Positions 59,956-64,000 of a stretch of DNA of 64,000 nt are shown here, one piece after another. This DNA is from Echinococcus granulosus (lineage: Eukaryota > Platyhelminthes > Cestoda > Cyclophyllidea > Taeniidae): the NCBI RefSeq assembly GCF_000524195.1, contig NW_020170384.1, positions 1 to 64,000 on the forward strand, given 5' to 3'. Numbering within the stretch: position 1 is the stretch's first letter; each line of letters opens with the position of its first letter. The notes beneath the pieces were generated by a model that did not search any database, was not told the origin of the DNA, and worked only from the letters and a program-made list of their open reading frames with translations. Position numbers and translations under genes: made by a program.

Positions 59956-60140
59956 GCGAATGCGGTGACGATTCCTTGTGTTATAATGATCTCCCCTGCT
60001 ACCGCTTTGATCGCCAACTTTGGACAACGCGATTTCGTCTTCGCGATCGCCCAGTACCTGGCCCAGGAGCGCTGCAGCTCTGTCACTCAGGCGATCGAGG
60101 ATAAACTCACCGCGGATCTGGCCAATGTTGGGATGCAGAG
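59956..60140 (+). CDS. RANBP9: RanBPM-like exon 5: end of SPRY domain
   Basis: 185 nt, phase 0 in, phase 2 out (CTGCAG acceptor, AG|GTAGGT donor). It encodes TIPCVIMISPATALIANFGQ and RDFVFAIAQYLAQERCSS. This aligns without gaps to [20 protein letters not shown] and xxFVFDIEDYMREWR of RANBP9/10. The ANFGQ-x-x-FVF motif closes the SPRY domain. G+C content is higher than the flanks. Confidence 0.9.
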
Positions 60141-61742
60141 GTAGGTTTTTCCTACACTTTCACGTTGACTGTTCCTGGTGGAAAGGTGCGCTAATCTTAC
60201 TTCTTTGTTGTGGGTAGGTGCACACGCATGTGTGCGTATGTATGTTTTCCGTATCCTTCTCCACAAAGAACTCCCGGGGAATGAGTAATTACGTTACACA
60301 TTTCGCAGCGCTCGAGCGTGTTCACTGTCTTTTATCTCGTTTATAGGCCGTTGTGCCTGCCTTAATTGTACTTAGACAAATGCTGGAGTCTTGACAACAA
60401 GGGTATTTTCCAACATCTCTGCCCTCCTATTGTGTTATTGAGGTCAAGGGAAGTGGGGTCGATATGAAGAGTATTTTGCGATTGAAGGACGCTGGGATAT
60501 GTTTATTAGCCAATTTCATTATGCATTTTGATGTTTTAAATGCAGAAGCAGCTGACTAGGAGATGTACTTTCCAACGTGCAAGCCACAGCACACACGCAA
60601 ATGCCACTCCAGACAGGGGCGTACCTCTTTTGCTCTCCACCTGTCTAGCCTTCTAGCACTTTGGCCTATTGCTATGCGCTGCACATGCATGAAATGTGTT
60701 TACTTTGATTGGAGGGCGTGTGAATGTTCGGTGTTGTGTTTAGCTAACTCCACATTCTTTCATCACCTCTGGTCTGACTTGTTTGGGCTGTTTTGACGGG
60801 TTCTGTGCCGAGTGATTCATTCCCTAGGTGTTACTTCAGGAAAGCATTTCTGTGCTCCTTACCCCTTATTGTATTTTAAGGCCTTCGTCGCAAATCGCAG
60901 TGGTTTAATTTGTGTTATTAAAGCGCAATGAGGTTTTTGCCAATGGAGAGGGTCTTTATTAGATTTATCATGCAAATCATACTGTTTTACCTTTTGAGAA
61001 ATTACACTGATGAGCCTAATGTACCATGTTTTTAGCACATTTTTTACCAGCGTCGATTACATGCAACATGTATCCCTTATCAGTTGTTGAGATATAGTTA
61101 CACCAAGTCGTGGTGCGACCAAATCGGTTGTGTTTAAGGTGATCAAGCCTTATGATGTTTTTTTTTTTATTTTAAAGATGATCACAGTTTTTACATCAGA
61201 ACAATAGAATATCTGAGCCATGATAGTCCATTGTTCTCTGAGCTTCTTCTGACGAATATGCCAACAAATAATCTCTGTACGATACTTTGTTATAAATTTG
61301 TAATTTTATTGTTCTATGAGCTCTACTAATAATGCTAGTGTTGGATTGAGCCGAATTATTACAGTGTAGTACGTTTAATTTTCCCATCGCACATCTTATT
61401 CGGCCTGTTGAACTTATAAGAAGTTTTTCTTGTTACTGCTGCCTTTAAAAATGGAGGAGCGGCACTTTTCTTCATCGTAATCGGTCCCCTTGAATGCCTC
61501 AGTTGTCTCAATATATTGGTAGTAAATGTCTTAAACTCGTATCGTTTATAATAATTTGGTGTTTAGGCGAAGTCCTACGCTTGTAAGCTGTTTAAATTGG
61601 TCGTAAGCCCGTTTACCTTGTAAAAAGTTGAGGTTGCAGATAAGTCAGTATTTTTCACGCGCAATAGGTGAGAGATGCTAGGCGCGCTTTTCTGACTGGC
61701 AAAAACTAAAACTTCACAGCCACGATTGTCATAGAATACAAG
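60141..61742 (+). other. RanBPM-like intron 5 (if the next candidate exon is real)
   Basis: 1.6 kb, no coding signal recognised. A T10 tract lies at about 61160. Confidence 0.5.
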
Positions 61743-61881
61743 CCTGACGCATGTCTGCTGCTCTTTTCCTGCGCTATTTAAACGTGTCGGTGTGGTGGTT
61801 GATGAAGTTTTGAACCACTATTGTGGATACAGACACAGTTGTTGTTTTTACCTCCGTTTTGTCCCGAATCGGAACAGACTG
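61743..61881 (+). CDS. Candidate RanBPM-like exon: LisH-like segment
   Basis: Entered in phase 2 after ACAAG, as exon 5 requires, the frame reads FKRVGVVVDEVLNHYCGYRH, then SCCFYLRFVPNRNRL. Compare MVSSYLVHHGYCATAEAFAR and KNRQRI of human RANBP9: L-x-H and GY are shared with one inserted residue, and NRxR[LI] follows. The CTG|GTTCAA donor is phase 0. The acceptor has a poor pyrimidine tract and similarity is limited, so this is a proposal only. Confidence 0.3.
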
Positions 61882-62363
61882 GTTCAAATTGCAACCACCT
61901 TGTTTCCTCCTCATCCATCCCATTCAGATGTGAATGTGGTCTTGCTCGTATTATGTACGACCAACTTTCCGCCTTGTGGTGAAAATCATAATACCAGTTT
62001 AAAATTGAAACTAGGTTGCGGGTACTTATGTGATGTAATAACTATCTCGCTTTCATTGCAAAGTCTTTTCTCTTCCAGCATATGCTTTATCTTCCACATG
62101 GAATGAGTACAAACTGCGATGTCGATAGAACTTGTCAACCTTTTTAGTCATGTTGTTCCAAACCATGGATGAATGGTTTGTTCATTGGTACCCTACACTC
62201 TGTTTTCCTACCTTATTAATTAATGAGATTTTGTTGACTATATACACAACTTTAGGTTGAACGATATGACGAAGTTCTGCATGCAGTTTGTCATTTTAAT
62301 TTTACTGCGGTAAGAAACTGCTGATGTCGGTTGTTCCATCTCAGCACTTGTTTTCCTCTCCAG
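61882..62363 (+). other. Candidate intron
   Basis: 0.48 kb ending in the strong acceptor TTTTCCTCTCCAG. Nothing else recognised. Confidence 0.4.
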
Positions 62364-62443
62364 TACTTTGCTGAGGGTGAGATCAAATTAACGACATCTT
62401 GGAAATTCGGCCAAATAACGCCCTCAAAAAATGCAACCACCAA
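62364..62443 (+). CDS. Candidate RanBPM-like exon: CTLH-like segment
   Basis: A strong acceptor (TTTTCCTCTCCAG) opens a phase-0 frame YFAEGEIKLTTSWKFGQITP, continuing SKNATTKLFRLPSL. RANBP9 has [20 protein letters not shown], then NPNLLFTL: GE, TT, the aromatic and N-x(3-4)-LFxL recur in order. The 3' end is uncertain: AA|GTTATT at 62443, a later GT at 62488, or read-through to the stop at 62511-62513. Confidence 0.35.
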
Positions 62444-62513
62444 GTTATTTCGATTACCTTCTTTGGGAATTTTTATAGCTCAAAGCAGTTTTCCAATTTT
62501 AATGCCGAATTAA

Positions 62514-64000
62514 TTTCTCACTGTTTCTAAATGGTTCTAAAGGTATCTGAGGTCATACTTAGGCAGCTGTCAATCGGCCTTTCAAATGGGGTGCATTCCG
62601 CACAGTGAAGGCATATTCTGACAATAGGCTTTTCAGTCCCTTAAAAGTCTTTTTTTTGGAGGGGCATCTGGAACACAAAGTAGAGATCTGAAAGTTAAGG
62701 AGAGCGCAGAGTTCGCATTTTCTTTACGGAAAATGTGTGACGGAAATGCCATTTAAACTTCCTGTTGTTGTACGTTATCTCTATTGTTACTGGCATTAAT
62801 TTCTGTTCAGCGGATCTGTCGTATCTTCGGGACAGGTAGACCACATCAGGGTGGGTTGCTTTCAACCTACGCCCTCTGAAACGCAATGGCGTGATCTGGT
62901 TAGCAATATTCGGTTCATAAAAACGTGGCATTCCTAGGTAATATTTTTTTCATTAAAGTGTGTTTGAATCCCCTACATCTCCGCTTGGTTGTGCTCCATG
63001 TATAAAATGTCAGGAGTCAAGCAGATCATTTAGGGGAGACTTTGATTTTCGCGTGCGACATGTTATTTCATTTGGGATCAGACGCCGTCTTACTGTACTT
63101 TTTTCGTTTCCATGTATCCTTTCCCCAGCTTGGCACTAAAGATGCCTACTCTGACATTTGTTTCAGACATTTACAATCAATGAGATTTCTGGAAAAAATG
63201 ATTTCATACCGCATATTATAGCATAGTCCTTTAATTGATCATGCCTTTTATGGGTTAGCGATCTGTGTGGGATGATGGCTACGACTGCACAGATTCAGGC
63301 GGTTTATGAAAACAATCTGCGTGTAAATTCAAACTCCACAAACGCTAGACCTAAGGCTATGTCTGTTTATGAAAGATCTTAACGTCTGGTTTGAAAGTAA
63401 AGTTTTGCGATATGATCCGAGCAGATGCGATCCAAAGTTTGAAAGCCCTTCATTTGGCATTTTTTGCTCAGAAAACCGCAACATTTTTTGGTAGTATATT
63501 TCACATTTGGAGGCTATTGTGACGTCTCTGTCTATACGTTCTCCCCTAAGCAAAGAGCTTTTTTTAACCTTTAACAACCCAGTTGTATACCTTCATTCAC
63601 ACATAAGTCTTGATGTATTTAAAAATGCTTTTGATGAAACCATAAACTGCACACATAGTATTTGCATTTTATGCTAATTTTCTGAGAATTCAGCACATTT
63701 GAAAGTGCACAGTTGGTAAATTGTCATAGCTTCTAATTACTTCTGTTAACTTGGTCTCCCACTGATTCCAGCAAAAGTGGAACTTGTTTTTATCTCGCTG
63801 TCAATGTGATTACAGATTTGCTGTTTCATTGCAACAGCTGACTTGCTGCAATAAGTTGGTAAACTCCCTTCTAGATGCAGTGACATATACATAATCGTCG
63901 CTTTTGAGTGGTTTAAAGCGCTTCACATCAAGGCGATGGATAGGGATTTTTTTGAAAAATTACTTAGACTTTTAATTAATTAAAAATCGGTACCAACCGA
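62514..64000 (+). other. Right flank, probably intron of the RanBPM-like gene
   Basis: 1.5 kb without recognised coding sequence. The CRA region of the protein would lie beyond the window. Confidence 0.5.

Noticed and set aside
1..64000. CRISPR arrays, transposases, reverse transcriptases, rRNA or clear tRNA genes
   Set aside because: None seen on either strand; no spaced direct repeats, no catalytic motifs, no long terminal repeats.

Overview
This window is metazoan nuclear DNA: intron-rich, about 40% G+C by eye, with GT-AG introns and no operons or ribosome binding sites. The genes look like those of an invertebrate. Strong divergence of the second gene and the compact repeat exons would suit a parasitic flatworm such as a tapeworm, but nothing seen here fixes the species.

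Minus strand, 29992 down to 1: one large ankyrin gene (ANK2/UNC-44 type). I could chain 31 exons whose phases all agree and whose summed length is exactly 2,069 codons. A 32nd, charged exon runs off the left edge. The order is the canonical one: an N-terminal region of about 115 residues, 24 ankyrin repeats (29.6-10.4 kb), two ZU5 domains and a UPA domain (8.2-5.7 kb), a death domain (5.55-5.29 kb, finishing at 4.1 kb), then an acidic, low-complexity C-terminal regulatory region (4.1 kb to the edge). The product should be a submembrane adaptor that ties integral membrane proteins to the spectrin skeleton.

30-51 kb: mostly non-coding. At 42.2-42.8 kb on the minus strand lies a G+C-rich Ser/Arg-rich open frame of 199 codons, behind a TATA box and two CCAAT boxes. 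It could be a distal alternative first exon of the ankyrin gene or a separate gene. At 39.37-39.49 kb five hairpins stand side by side, the best candidate here for an undescribed structured RNA or element. A second hairpin pair lies at 32.8 kb.

51.2-64 kb, plus strand: the 5' part of a divergent RanBPM (RANBP9/10)-like gene. Five exons encode an LYP-motif N-terminus and a SPRY domain, and two weaker candidate exons resemble LisH and CTLH. The gene has a 7.15-kb intron inside the SPRY domain and continues past the right edge.

Unusual points: two introns that keep frame only with GC donors (one in each gene), an apparent frameshift at an A8 run in the last ankyrin exon, a tandem acceptor choice that would give long or short ankyrin C-termini, and an Ala/Ser-rich insertion in the UPA region.
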